In this document: positions 46,290-55,113 of the stretch, piece after piece | How the letters are laid out: each line of letters starts with the position of its first letter | How positions within the stretch are numbered: position 1 is the first letter of the stretch | Source of the DNA: Psychrobacter sp. I-STPA10 | GTDB taxonomy: Bacteria; Pseudomonadota; Gammaproteobacteria; Pseudomonadales; Moraxellaceae | Assembly: GCF_021012795.1 (NCBI RefSeq) | Contig: NZ_VFYU01000011.1 | Location: 1-64,000, forward strand | DNA length: 64,000 nucleotides | Direction: 5' to 3' | Translations under genes and position numbers: made by a program | The notes under the pieces: generated by a model | What the model was told of the DNA's origin: nothing | The model's input: only the letters and a program-made list of their open reading frames with translations | Databases searched by the model: none

Positions 46290-46515
46290 GCATCTGTTGA
46301 ACTTTCACTCCGTCAGGCTAATACCCATAAGGAACACAGTTATTTTTTACTTTTATATAAAAATTGGCTAAATTTGCCTTACTCTGCGTTAATGAACTGG
46401 TTAATATCCCGCTGTTATTAACAAAAGCTACCTGCGTTCCTTGCCTTGATTAAGTCACTGTTTATTAAAATCAGTATCTCAATTTTTCCTATGAAGATGA
46501 ATGTTCAACAGACCC
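46290..46515. repeat. TA-flanked inverted-repeat element (long form)
   Basis: Ends GCATCTGTTGAACTTTCA (46290-46307) and, inverted, GGGTCTGTTGAACATTCA (46498-46515) enclose 226 bp, with TA on both flanks. It is the reverse-oriented long relative of the element at 32999-33114, which has lost an internal segment. It holds no open frame and lies between the Shango promoter region and tRNA-Arg. Confidence 0.8.
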
Positions 46516-46632
46516 TAGAAGATGTGCAGATAATGTGGTGGTATAACCAACAAGGGCAACACTGTAGATATCTATAGATAAGATAGTTAGTCGTTTAATG
46601 ATTGTTTGTCCATATCATGTACTTTTACTTAT

Positions 46633-46708
46633 GCGCCTATAGCTCAACAGGATAGAGCAGTCGCCTCCTAAGCGATCGATTTGGGTTCAAGTCCCGATGG
46701 GCGCACCA
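46633..46708 (+). tRNA. tRNA-Arg (anticodon CCT)
   Basis: A complete cloverleaf with encoded CCA. The acceptor 5' strand GCGCCTA pairs with TGGGCGC (46698-46704), the anticodon loop CTCCTAA carries CCT, and GGGTTCAAGTCCC is the T arm. It reads AGG codons. It marks the change from accessory to core genes. The defence genes lie on its 5' side and no copy of its 3' end was found elsewhere in the window, so it is not shown to be the attachment site. Confidence 0.95.
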
Positions 46709-46750
46709 TCACCACACATATATTAATTCCTAAACTACAATAACTAATAA

Positions 46751-47695
46751 CTACTCGTCATTAATGACCCAAACATAGTCTGCATCTTTTGTGGTTAAAT
46801 CATCAATATCCGCCACCATCATTACCACCACACCTTGCTTTTTATGGGGTTGCTCATATTGCAAATCAGATAAATGAACAGGTACACCAACCGACTTTTG
46901 CGCATGAAAGTTACCAGTTAATAATAAACTAGGTGTGGCTGCCCCCAAAATTTTTTCTGCCATACGTCGATCACGATGCTGCTGGATTTCCACCATTCTA
47001 TTAATCATTGCCATATCTTCATCACTGGCACTATCTAGATGATGGTTTGCCATAATACTATTTCTAATGGTTGATTTGATTTCTTCGGTAGTAGAAGCAT
47101 TAGCTGATATTGACTGTACTGGCTGCGTGTTTTGCAGTAAAGCTGAAACCTCAGATTTACTTAAATTGGTTGCTACCAAATCATAACCATGATTGATGGG
47201 GTGCTGTACGATATTGCCATACAACCCCCAATCCCATGCAGGCTGCCACTGTAGCGATTTATTTAATTCAGCCAAAGTGACAGCGTGATTTTGTGCTACG
47301 TCATCGACTAATGGTTGTTGCGCTACTGTCAACATTTCAAGTAACAAACTACCTTGTGGACGCTGCTTATCCAGTGCAGCAAGCAACCAATATGCCAGTT
47401 GATGTTGCGCTTTACTATCATGATATTCACCCAATATCACATAATCTTGCAAAGCTAATTGTTGCACAAACTGTTGGGCAGTGATGGTTTTTTGGTTAGC
47501 CAAATCAATAATTTGACTGTTAGCAAGCAGTGGATTAGCCATTTTTGTCGCAGGCGGTGATGAAACAGCAGTTAACGACTTGGTTTCTAAGATAGAGACC
47601 TTCGCAAACGTGGTCGTACTTATTATAGTTGTGCCTATCATAAGCACACCCATAACCATCATTTTATAAAAACTTTTGCCCGTGATAACACCCAT
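46751..47695 (-). CDS. ChaN-like haem-binding protein
   Basis: A 314-residue precursor counted from the ATG at 47695. A signal peptide (hydrophobic about 11-28, cleavage near TFA) has no Cys lipobox, unlike many ChaN proteins, so it should be soluble in the periplasm. The Cofac_haem_bdg (ChaN) domain shows YVILGEYHDSKAQHQLAYW, GSLLLEML, WDWGLYGNIV and SLLLTGNFHAQKSVGVP; the conserved His and Tyr residues are those thought to hold haem. Members take part in haem uptake or storage at the envelope. It stands alone, leftward, beside tRNA-Arg. No Fur box is obvious in the short gap before it. Confidence 0.82.
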   Translation of the reverse strand: MGVITGKSFYKMMVMGVLMIGTTIISTTTFAKVSILETKSLTAVSSPPATKMANPLLANSQIIDLANQKTITAQQFVQQLALQDYVILGEYHDSKAQHQLAYWLLAALDKQRPQGSLLLEMLTVAQQPLVDDVAQNHAVTLAELNKSLQWQPAWDWGLYGNIVQHPINHGYDLVATNLSKSEVSALLQNTQPVQSISANASTTEEIKSTIRNSIMANHHLDSASDEDMAMINRMVEIQQHRDRRMAEKILGAATPSLLLTGNFHAQKSVGVPVHLSDLQYEQPHKKQGVVVMMVADIDDLTTKDADYVWVINDE

Positions 47696-47780
47696 CAATA
47701 GTCACCCATAATTAAAATAACCAGTTAAAATAACAAGCTTTCCTCACCTATCACCATCATCTCTATACCAGAGAATATGA

Positions 47781-49076
47781 TTATAAAAACATAATTTTTG
47801 CCAACAAGATAACAGTCAATACCCACACGGCTGGGCTAATTTCATCAAATTTACCTGTCAGTGCTTTGACAGCAGTATAAGTAATAATCCCTAAGGAGAC
47901 ACCATGAGCAATAGAAAAAGTCAATGGGGTCATCAATAACACCACCGCCACAGGAGCCGCTTCGGTCAAGTCCTCCCAATCAATCTCTTTTAGGGTAAAT
48001 AACATCAATACAGAGACATAAAAAATTGCACCCGCAGTAGCATACGCTGGAATCATGCCAGCCAAAGGGGCAAAAAATAAACTCAATAAAAATAGCACCC
48101 CAACTGTTACTGCCATCAAGCCAGTACGACCACCTGCTGCCACACCCGCCGTACTCTCCACAAAGCTGGTTGTAGAAGATGTACCAAGTAAAGTACCCGC
48201 AACTGTGGCTGTAGAATCTGCTAATAACGCTTTATTTAAATTAGGAATATTGCCATCTTCATGCATGATTCCTGCTTTTTTTGTTACCCCAATAATTGTG
48301 CCCGTGGTATCAAATAAATCAACAAATAAGAAGGCAAATATCACACTGATCATGGCAACATCAAATGCCCCTGCAATATCAAGCTGCATCAAAGTAGGAG
48401 CAATAGAGGGAGGCATTGACATCACACCTTGAAAAGGAGTAACCCCAGCCAATACACTGATCAATGTCACCAATAAAATACCAATGGTCACTGCCCCATG
48501 AATATTTCTATGTGCCAAACCAATAATGACAAAAAAACCAATGGCAGCCATGATGGGTGGAAATTCATGTAAATTACCCAATGCAACAAAAGTTGACTCT
48601 TGCGAGACAATAATACCCGCACTTTTTAACGCAATAAATGCCAAAAATGCACCGATACCTGCAACAATGCCTTGTTTTAAACAATTAGGAATGGCATTAA
48701 TCAACCATTCACGTATATTAAATAGGCTAAGACCGACAAAGATACATCCTGACAAAAACACCGCACCCAAAGCCGTCTGCCAACTATACCCCATGCCCAA
48801 CACAACACCATAAGTAAAAAAGGCATTAAGCCCCATTCCAGGTGCTAACACCACTGGCAAGCGGGCATAAAGCCCCATAATAAAGCACCCCAATGCAGCT
48901 GCCAAACATGTAGCAACAAATACCGCGCCTTGATCCATACCTGCATCGGCTAAGATACTGGGGTTTACAAAGATGATATACGCCATCGTCAGGAAGGTGG
49001 TTGTACCTGCCATGACTTCTGTCTTTATGGTGGTGTTGGTTCCATTGATACCAAAGTATTTTTCAATTGCATTCAT
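47781..49076 (-). CDS. NCS2-family purine (guanine/hypoxanthine) permease
   Basis: A 431-residue membrane protein of the AzgA-like NCS2 branch. It opens MNAIEKYFGINGTNTTIKTE, then AGTTTFLTMAYIIFVNPSI in the first helix, VVLAPGMGLNAFFTYGVV, and the substrate-region motifs DLFDTTGTIIGV and TSSTTSFVESTAGVA. Twelve to fourteen helices are expected. The family takes up guanine, hypoxanthine or adenine with protons. It is leftward and single. The 566 bases before it contain a hairpin with arms AGAATGTGT and ACACATTCT about 75-105 bases upstream, which may matter for its control. The exact base transported cannot be read. Confidence 0.88.
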   Translation of the reverse strand: MNAIEKYFGINGTNTTIKTEVMAGTTTFLTMAYIIFVNPSILADAGMDQGAVFVATCLAAALGCFIMGLYARLPVVLAPGMGLNAFFTYGVVLGMGYSWQTALGAVFLSGCIFVGLSLFNIREWLINAIPNCLKQGIVAGIGAFLAFIALKSAGIIVSQESTFVALGNLHEFPPIMAAIGFFVIIGLAHRNIHGAVTIGILLVTLISVLAGVTPFQGVMSMPPSIAPTLMQLDIAGAFDVAMISVIFAFLFVDLFDTTGTIIGVTKKAGIMHEDGNIPNLNKALLADSTATVAGTLLGTSSTTSFVESTAGVAAGGRTGLMAVTVGVLFLLSLFFAPLAGMIPAYATAGAIFYVSVLMLFTLKEIDWEDLTEAAPVAVVLLMTPLTFSIAHGVSLGIITYTAVKALTGKFDEISPAVWVLTVILLAKIMFL

Positions 49077-49642
49077 AGAAAGTCCACGGGCTGATGAGTA
49101 ATAAGAGCGTCAGCGATTGTTAGTGACTGTTAATTTAGTAACTGTTAAGAATGTGTAACATTTTAACAAGCAACACATTCTAGTGAACTACCCCACTTAG
49201 TTCAACATCTTTATTATTTATATCTGCATACTCAAAATACGCTGGTCAATACCACAGGCAACATGGCATATATAAAATACAGTCTCCTCAAGTACCATAA
49301 ATAATGCTGGTTCAGCACTTTTTATCTTTTTTTATTCGACAACTACGATTAAAATGCGCATGTGAAGACTACCTAGTAAACTAAATCGATAAACCAAGCC
49401 TATAAACTCAGCTTGCAAACTAAATTAATTAGCTAAAAATAATATTTATAGCATTGATACTCAAAGAGTTGTCAGTTATTGTTATACGGTTTTATTTGTG
49501 TTGATTATTTATACTACCCATTTTAGGATCTATTGAATATCTTCTTTAGTTAGTTTTTTATTCTGCTGTTTATATGTCATCATCTAAACAGTTAAATTTT
49601 TTAACGATTTTTTTAACTACCTCGATCGCAAGTGAGCTTTTC
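49077..49642. other. Divergent intergenic region, permease to tolQ
   Basis: About 565 AT-rich bases. It holds an inverted repeat AGAATGTGT (49148-49156) / ACACATTCT (49173-49181), and at 49524 a TA followed by GGATCTATTGAATAT, a probable decayed end of the TA-flanked element family. Promoters for the permease and for the tol operon must lie here. I see no gene. Confidence 0.45.
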
Positions 49643-50359
49643 ATGTCAGACTCTATCAATCTTATTGAACTTATTACTCAAGCCAGTTTTTTAGTTCAAA
49701 TCGTTATGGGGCTATTACTACTCGCCTCTTTATTATGCTGGGTTATTATATTTCGCCTCAGTGCTCGTTTGGGATCAGCTAAGCATCATGACGGACAATT
49801 TGAAGAGTGGTTTTGGTCAGGCGCAGATTTAGCAAAGCTATATCATGGTGTCCAAGGCTCACCAGACCGCCACGGTTTGGCACACATATTTTATGTTGGC
49901 TTTTCAGAATTTCTCAAAATGAATAAAAAAAGCCAACCAAAAAATGATGTCATCGAGGGGGTGGAGCGTAAACTACGAGTCGGGCTTGGTCGTCAGCAGC
50001 AAGCCTTAGAATCAGGATTGGCAACATTAGCCAGTATTGGTTCTGTTGCTCCGTATGTCGGATTATTTGGTACAGTATGGGGCATCATGAATGCGTTTTT
50101 GGGATTGTCACAAACTGAGCAAGCCAGCATCTCTGCTGTCGCTCCCGGTATTGCAGAAGCACTCATTGCGACTGCAATGGGGCTGTTTGCAGCCATTCCT
50201 GCGGTGTTAGCATACAATCACTTTACTGCCAAAGCAGCAACCATTTATGACAGTCGAGCCCTTTTTTGTGATGAAATGACTGGCATGCTACAACGAGAAA
50301 TGAACACTGAACCTGTCCAGCCAACGGCCATAAAACCTGTGACCACACCAACGGTCTAA
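49643..50359 (+). CDS. tolQ: TolQ, proton-channel subunit of the Tol-Pal system
   Basis: About 238 residues from the chosen ATG at 49643 (MSDSINLIELITQASFLVQ). An ATG 69 bases earlier would add 23 residues that do not fit the family. Three membrane helices are seen (about 10-38, 130-150, 165-190), with VGLFGTVWGIMNAFLGL and PGIAEALIATAMGLFAAIPAVLAYN, the conserved MotA/TolQ/ExbB signature. With TolR it forms the inner-membrane motor that powers TolA and holds the outer membrane in during division. It leads tolQ-R-A-B in the usual order. The gaps between genes (about 155-170 bases) are wider than in enteric bacteria. Confidence 0.92.
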   Translation: MSDSINLIELITQASFLVQIVMGLLLLASLLCWVIIFRLSARLGSAKHHDGQFEEWFWSGADLAKLYHGVQGSPDRHGLAHIFYVGFSEFLKMNKKSQPKNDVIEGVERKLRVGLGRQQQALESGLATLASIGSVAPYVGLFGTVWGIMNAFLGLSQTEQASISAVAPGIAEALIATAMGLFAAIPAVLAYNHFTAKAATIYDSRALFCDEMTGMLQREMNTEPVQPTAIKPVTTPTV

Positions 50360-50514
50360 ATAAATAACCACCTAACTACAGTCACTATAATAAAGTAACT
50401 ATAATTTAGTTATCTATTAATATATAAGTAGCAAATAAAAACTAAAAACAGAGTTACCCTATATACCCATATAGTTTAGTTACCGGTAATACTCGCCAGA
50501 TTATAAGATAAATT

Positions 50515-50964
50515 ATGAAACCAAGTCCTTATACTCGCCATAAAAAACCACTAAATGCCAGTATGAATGTTGTCCCCTATATTGATGTGATGTTGGTATT
50601 GTTGGTGATCTTTATGGTAACCACACCCATGCTAACTACTGGCGTGAATGTTGACTTACCCAAAGCCAAAACAGACAGCATCACCATGGGTACTCAAATG
50701 CCAGTGATTGTCTCTTTACAAAGTAATGGCGAGATTACTCTAAGCTTTGAGGGCAATACAGATTTACCCGTATCTGAACCTGAGCTTATTGACACTTTAA
50801 TACGCCTGCAACATCAAGCGGGTGAAGATGGGGGGTTAAAAGTGATGATTAATGCTGATCAAAACAATCAATATGGCATGATTATGCAACTCATGGCAAA
50901 CTTACAACAAGCAGGCATACAAAAGGTTGGACTATTAACGGCTGAGCCACTACCCAATCCTTAA
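50515..50964 (+). CDS. tolR: TolR, inner-membrane motor partner of TolQ
   Basis: A 149-residue protein of the ExbD/TolR family. It has one membrane helix with the proton-bearing Asp in VVPYIDVMLVLLVIFMVTT (about residue 24), followed by NVDLPKAKTDSI and a periplasmic dimer domain ending KVGLLTAEPLPNP. Length and order are normal. It lies 155 bases after tolQ; the gap has no terminator, so co-transcription with tolQ, tolA and tolB is likely. Confidence 0.93.
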   Translation: MKPSPYTRHKKPLNASMNVVPYIDVMLVLLVIFMVTTPMLTTGVNVDLPKAKTDSITMGTQMPVIVSLQSNGEITLSFEGNTDLPVSEPELIDTLIRLQHQAGEDGGLKVMINADQNNQYGMIMQLMANLQQAGIQKVGLLTAEPLPNP

Positions 50965-51134
50965 CGATATTAAAAATTGGTGGTGTTTCAAAAAGATAGT
51001 GTAGTTGCTATGCTCGTGTAGCTTAGAGTTAGAGAGGGATAGCATACTTTTATACTTTTTAGAACACTACCTAAAAATTAACTTAATTTTATGATTATAA
51101 AATTTACTGGCAAAAAAATTGAAGAGAGTCATCC

Positions 51135-52172
51135 ATGGTAATGAGCCGCATGCCATCTGTTTATGTCCCTGTTGAGCCTGAAGATAATGGCTTAGGCATA
51201 CCTATGGTGTTAAGTATACTAATCCATGCTGCAATCATTGGCTTTGTGTTTTTTACTCACCGTGTACCAAAAATGGACATTCCTGCCAGTATAGAAACCA
51301 GTATCGTCACACCAGAAGAATTGGCAGCGATGCAAGCGGGTATTAAAGCCAATCGGGCTGCTGGAGAAGAAGGCAATCAAGGCGAGCAATCTAGCCAAAC
51401 TTTTGATACCAATCTCGCCACTAATAACAGCAACCGTGAAAATAACCGTAACCGTCAACCAACGCCCCCTCCCCCTGCACAAAACACTGAAGTTCGCCGT
51501 CATTCTGTACCCATTTTTATCCCAACCAATGAGCCAACGATAGATAATATAGACAGTGCAGAGATAGATACACGCTTAGACACCACAGACATTAAAGAAC
51601 TTGAATACGAAAGACGACGGCAAATATTTAGTGAGCAAATGGAAAAAGAAGCTGAACAAAACTTGCAAGACTTTGCAAGTGACGTTGCAGACAAAAATAT
51701 AAAAGAAAAAGAACGGCTGGGTGAACTAAAAGCCAAAAAGCCAAAAATAGAGAAACCAAAAAGAATTGAAAAAGATTTTGCACCGATTGAAAGCGGTGAC
51801 AGTCATGCTACAAACTCATGGAGTCTCGGTGACGATGGTGATCCACTCCTAACGGGCAATACTGGTAATACAGGCAGCGCAAAAGGTGCTCAAGGTCGTA
51901 GTGGAGGATCTCAAAGTGGTGGTGGCAATATTGATGGTGCATTAATCAGTCATATTGAGCCTTATTGGCATCCTCCCAAAAATCGAGTTGGAGAAAGGGT
52001 TGTGGCAGATGTCACCGTTGATGCCAATGGCAATGTGCTTAGCATTAAAGTAAATTCAGCAGATAATGAACTCAAATCCAGTCTTGACTCTGCCATTAGA
52101 AACGCCAGCCCACTCACACCCATTCAAGGGACAGATAAACGTAGGCTACGTTTGCATTTTGTGGTTAAATGA
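51135..52172 (+). CDS. tolA: TolA, energy-transducing envelope protein
   Basis: A 345-residue protein with the three-part plan of TolA: a cytoplasmic tip and one membrane helix (MVLSILIHAAIIGFVFF, about 25-42), a helical, charged middle rich in Gln, Asn, Glu and Lys (about 70-230; coiled coil around LEYERRRQIFSEQMEKEAE), and after a Gly/Ser linker a C-terminal TonB/TolA-like domain (about 255-345; IEPYWHPPKNRVGERVV to RRLRLHFVVK). It links the TolQR motor to TolB and Pal. The middle part is shorter and less Ala-rich than in E. coli. Confidence 0.9.
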   Translation: MVMSRMPSVYVPVEPEDNGLGIPMVLSILIHAAIIGFVFFTHRVPKMDIPASIETSIVTPEELAAMQAGIKANRAAGEEGNQGEQSSQTFDTNLATNNSNRENNRNRQPTPPPPAQNTEVRRHSVPIFIPTNEPTIDNIDSAEIDTRLDTTDIKELEYERRRQIFSEQMEKEAEQNLQDFASDVADKNIKEKERLGELKAKKPKIEKPKRIEKDFAPIESGDSHATNSWSLGDDGDPLLTGNTGNTGSAKGAQGRSGGSQSGGGNIDGALISHIEPYWHPPKNRVGERVVADVTVDANGNVLSIKVNSADNELKSSLDSAIRNASPLTPIQGTDKRRLRLHFVVK

Positions 52173-52340
52173 GATGGATAAAAAAGAGATGAATAAAAAA
52201 ATTGTCACAAAAATGCTATAGTGAACAACTAATAGCAAATTAAATAACAACATCCATTCTGCCATACGACAACACGCTCATGCTTGTTATACTGCAACAA
52301 ACAGTATTGTAGAATCATACATCATATTTATAGGTAAATT

Positions 52341-53654
52341 ATGAACAACTCACCTTCAAAAAAAACACCCTTATCGCTACTATCAATGGCACTTACAACC
52401 AGCTTAGCAATTGTCTTTTTGGGTATGACAATACCTGCAATGGCTGCTGATGACTTCGATGTTGAAGTCACCATTGCCAAAAAAGGAGAGGTACAAGAAA
52501 ATCAAGTCGCCTTTGTCCCTTTTGCAGGTGATGCTGCTATTTCTAGTATTATCTTATCAGATCTACACACAACCTCACTAAAAGTAACCGCTGACAACCT
52601 ACCCCAAAAAGCACACTCATCCAGCGATCTTGCAGGCACTTATGCCGCTTGGGAAAGCTTGGGTATTCCCTATTTAGTAATCGGCTCAACCAGTACAGAT
52701 CGCGGCAATACAGTCGTAACCTTTGAAGTAATTAATATTGCTACCAAGCAGGTACTTAGAGGCACACAGCGTATATCAGGCAATGACCCACGTAAAGTTG
52801 CCCATAAAACTGCTGCCAAAATATATGAGATCATCACAGGCAAAAAATCAGATTTTGATGCCAAGATTGCCTATATATTGCAACAAGGTAGTGGACCTAA
52901 TTCTACCTCTTCATTGATTGTCAGTGATGCCGATGGCGAAAACCCTAGAGCCATCGTTGATAAAATTTCAGGGCTAATTTATAGTCCTGCTGCCTCACCT
53001 GATGGCAACCTACTTGCCTATTCAGTACAGATGCCAAATAACCTACCCTATATCTATTTATATGATTTGCGTAGCAACAAAGTCACCCCATTAGTACGTC
53101 TCAAAGGCAGTAATTTAAGTCCCAGTTTTTCACCTGATGGTGGCAGTATTTTATTTTCCAGTACAGTAGATGGTGATGCGGATATTTACCGTGTTAGTAC
53201 AGCAGGCGGTACACCACAAAAAGTCTTTGAATTGCCTTACGACCAATTTCAACCCAGCTATTCACCTGATGGTAAAAACTTTGTCTTTGCCTCAGATCAC
53301 GCCAGTCCTAATAAACCTAAAATATATCGCGCTGACTTCTCGGGTAATATCTCGCGAGTCACCGCTGCTAACTATGCTGCCAATCCTGCTTATAGCCCAG
53401 ATGGTACGAAGATTGGTTACCTCAATGGTAGATCTGCTGTGGTCATGAGTAGCGGTGGACAAAACTTAGTAAACTTTGGTACAACAGGTATCGATGAAGC
53501 ACCGAAATTTTCACCCAGTGGTGAAAAAGTAGTGTATTCGCAAGGCAATAGTAATAACAGCACCCTAGTCATACGCTCACTAAATGGCGGGGCTGCCATC
53601 ACCAAAAGCGTCAAAGGTGCGATTAAATCTCCTGTATGGATTGCAGCAGAGTAA
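52341..53654 (+). CDS. tolB: TolB, periplasmic beta-propeller of the Tol-Pal system
   Basis: A 437-residue precursor. The signal peptide ends at AMA (about residue 33). The N-terminal alpha/beta domain (about 40-175) has VAFVPFAGDAAISSII, and the six-bladed propeller (about 190-435) repeats SPDG five times (for example YSPAASPDGNLLAYS). It cycles between Pal and TolA during constriction of the envelope. It is the fourth gene of the operon and is 168 bases after tolA. The gene that normally follows, pal, is not next; a small lipoprotein and a DUF1622 protein are. Confidence 0.93.
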   Translation: MNNSPSKKTPLSLLSMALTTSLAIVFLGMTIPAMAADDFDVEVTIAKKGEVQENQVAFVPFAGDAAISSIILSDLHTTSLKVTADNLPQKAHSSSDLAGTYAAWESLGIPYLVIGSTSTDRGNTVVTFEVINIATKQVLRGTQRISGNDPRKVAHKTAAKIYEIITGKKSDFDAKIAYILQQGSGPNSTSSLIVSDADGENPRAIVDKISGLIYSPAASPDGNLLAYSVQMPNNLPYIYLYDLRSNKVTPLVRLKGSNLSPSFSPDGGSILFSSTVDGDADIYRVSTAGGTPQKVFELPYDQFQPSYSPDGKNFVFASDHASPNKPKIYRADFSGNISRVTAANYAANPAYSPDGTKIGYLNGRSAVVMSSGGQNLVNFGTTGIDEAPKFSPSGEKVVYSQGNSNNSTLVIRSLNGGAAITKSVKGAIKSPVWIAAE

Positions 53655-53703
53655 ATAGTAGTCATCATATTATTTATATCTGACTCTCAACTTCACTCCT
53701 TAG

Positions 53704-53728
53704 CCTCTCTCTTAAAAAAAGAGGGAGG
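53704..53728 (+). terminator. Possible weak terminator or attenuating hairpin after tolB
   Basis: Arms CCTCTCTC (53704-53711) and GAGGGAGG (53721-53728) pair at 7 of 8 positions around an A-rich loop, 50 bases after the tolB stop. No good T-run follows, so it may only reduce read-through. Confidence 0.4.
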
Positions 53729-53785
53729 CACTGGCTTTTAAGCTGCTGACTTTAAAGAGAGTTTCACATTAAAATCTTAGAATCA

Positions 53786-53995
53786 ATGAATGACCAAACT
53801 GACCAAATATTTAGATTGGCACTGACACTGCTCACACTCACTGCCTGTTGCCATACTTTGACTGGTTGCCAACACATACAAATCGCACCCAACCCCATTC
53901 CTGTGGTTGATTATAGCGATGATAGTGATGACAGTGTCAATAATGACAACCAAAGCCAATACAGGTTAATCCATAAGGAATCCACCCTTGCCTAA
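53786..53995 (+). CDS. Small predicted lipoprotein after tolB
   Basis: A 69-residue protein. A hydrophobic stretch (RLALTLLTLTACCHTLTGCQ) holds two possible lipoboxes, LTAC and LTGC, and the mature part is an acidic Asp/Asn-rich tail of about 40 residues. There is no OmpA-type peptidoglycan-binding domain, so it is not Pal. The ribosome site is weak and the N-terminus lacks the usual lysines, so the start or even the gene is less sure. It overlaps the DUF1622 gene by 8 bases, which supports translation. Its place directly after tolB suggests, but does not show, a link to the envelope. Confidence 0.5.
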   Translation: MNDQTDQIFRLALTLLTLTACCHTLTGCQHIQIAPNPIPVVDYSDDSDDSVNNDNQSQYRLIHKESTLA

Positions 53996-54356
53996 TATTG
54001 TTCATTATATTGATTTGATTGCAAAAATCGTCGAAGGCATTGGCGTTTTAATTATGTTTTTGGGATTATTATACGCCTTAGGCAAAGCCATCATCTCTTT
54101 GCCACATTTAAACCATACCCTCTATCTTGAGGTGAGACAAGCAGTAGGAAAATCTATCTTATTGGGTTTAGAAGTGTTAATCGCAGCAGATATCATGGCA
54201 ACGGTTGTTACTGAGCCAACCCTAAAATCAGTCATGATATTAGGGTGTATTGTTATTATTCGCACCTTTTTGAGTTTATCTTTACAAGTAGAGTTAGAAG
54301 GACGCTTTCCTTGGCAAAAATCCACAACCAATACACCACCAACTCGTATTGATTAA
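53988..54356 (+). CDS. DUF1622 inner-membrane protein
   Basis: A 122-residue protein with three membrane helices (about 12-35, 55-75, 80-100). VEGIGVLIMFLGLLYALGK, RQAVGKSILLGLEVLIAADIM and RTFLSLSLQVELEGRFPW are the DUF1622 signature. The function of the family is unknown. The start is a TTG at 53988 with AAGGA 7 bases before it; the first in-frame ATG would remove most of the first helix. It overlaps the small lipoprotein gene and converges on the flavodoxin gene. Confidence 0.82.
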   Translation: MPNIVHYIDLIAKIVEGIGVLIMFLGLLYALGKAIISLPHLNHTLYLEVRQAVGKSILLGLEVLIAADIMATVVTEPTLKSVMILGCIVIIRTFLSLSLQVELEGRFPWQKSTTNTPPTRID

Positions 54357-54388
54357 AATTGATTACTTATATCTTGCCCTCTTATGCT

Positions 54389-54979
54389 TTATGATGGGTG
54401 AAGCTTCGATGGGTAAGTCTTAGGTGGCTGGGCTATTAACAACTCTGCTAAATGCTCACCAAACTTTTCAGCCGTTTGTATATCTCCACGACAAGGGGTT
54501 TGCTCAGGAGGTGCATCAATTGATTGTGTCATCAACCCGATAAAACTAGAGAGACGATTAATATCATTGCTGCTATGCCCTGTTGGCATAATGGGAAAGC
54601 CTGCCCAGTTCATGCCATGCTGCATGGCAAACAAACAAATCTGCTGTAATACAGATAATTTATCACCACTGAGTCCACCAGAGTTAGCAAAACCGGCTGC
54701 CCATTTACCTTGCCAGTTACGATGGAACCACCGCTGTGAGGTACTGTCCATAAAAGCTTTAAAATCAGCGGTAACACTGCCCATATAGACCGCACTACCA
54801 AAAACAATCATCTGCGCTGCATCAGCAAATTCCCAATCCATCTGATGAATGTCCAATATTTTGACAGCCACCCTCTGACGCTCAACACCCTCTGCTATTG
54901 CTTCTGCCACCCGTTTGGTATGACCATAATTACTGTGATAAATCACTGCGATTTTTAAGTCTTGCAAGCTTGCAGGCAT
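54389..54979 (-). CDS. Flavodoxin-fold NAD(P)H:quinone oxidoreductase-like protein
   Basis: A 196-residue protein from the ATG at 54979 (MPASLQDLKIAVIYHSNYG), chosen for the AGGAT about 8 bases before it. A further-upstream start at 55018 would add 13 unlikely residues. The FMN phosphate loop is IYHSNYGHTKRVAEAI (about 12-27), then IVFGSAVYMGSVTADFKAFMD and GFANSGGLSGDKLSVLQQ, all of the WrbA/flavodoxin-like reductase fold. It probably reduces quinones by two electrons, but the exact acceptor is not readable. It is single and leftward, and faces the DUF1622 gene. Confidence 0.82.
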   Translation of the reverse strand: MPASLQDLKIAVIYHSNYGHTKRVAEAIAEGVERQRVAVKILDIHQMDWEFADAAQMIVFGSAVYMGSVTADFKAFMDSTSQRWFHRNWQGKWAAGFANSGGLSGDKLSVLQQICLFAMQHGMNWAGFPIMPTGHSSNDINRLSSFIGLMTQSIDAPPEQTPCRGDIQTAEKFGEHLAELLIAQPPKTYPSKLHPS

Positions 54980-55113
54980 AATTTTTATCCTATCTTTTAT
55001 ATTGCACCCTAATGTCATATACGACCTTAGCGTATTATCATTTTTTTATGATGAATGATGAATTATTTGTAGTACAGCCACTCAGCAACTGTAAAAAGAC
55101 ACTATCTATTGTC

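Noticed and set aside
14222..46800. Prophage or integrative element with integrase
   Set aside because: No integrase, phage structural or conjugation gene, and no duplicated tRNA end.
46751..46800. Attachment-site repeat of the tRNA 3' end at the far side of the island
   Set aside because: No second copy of the last 20 bases of the tRNA was found by eye.
49140..49190. Purine riboswitch upstream of the NCS2 permease
   Set aside because: Only a simple hairpin is present; the conserved purine-aptamer loops are not seen.
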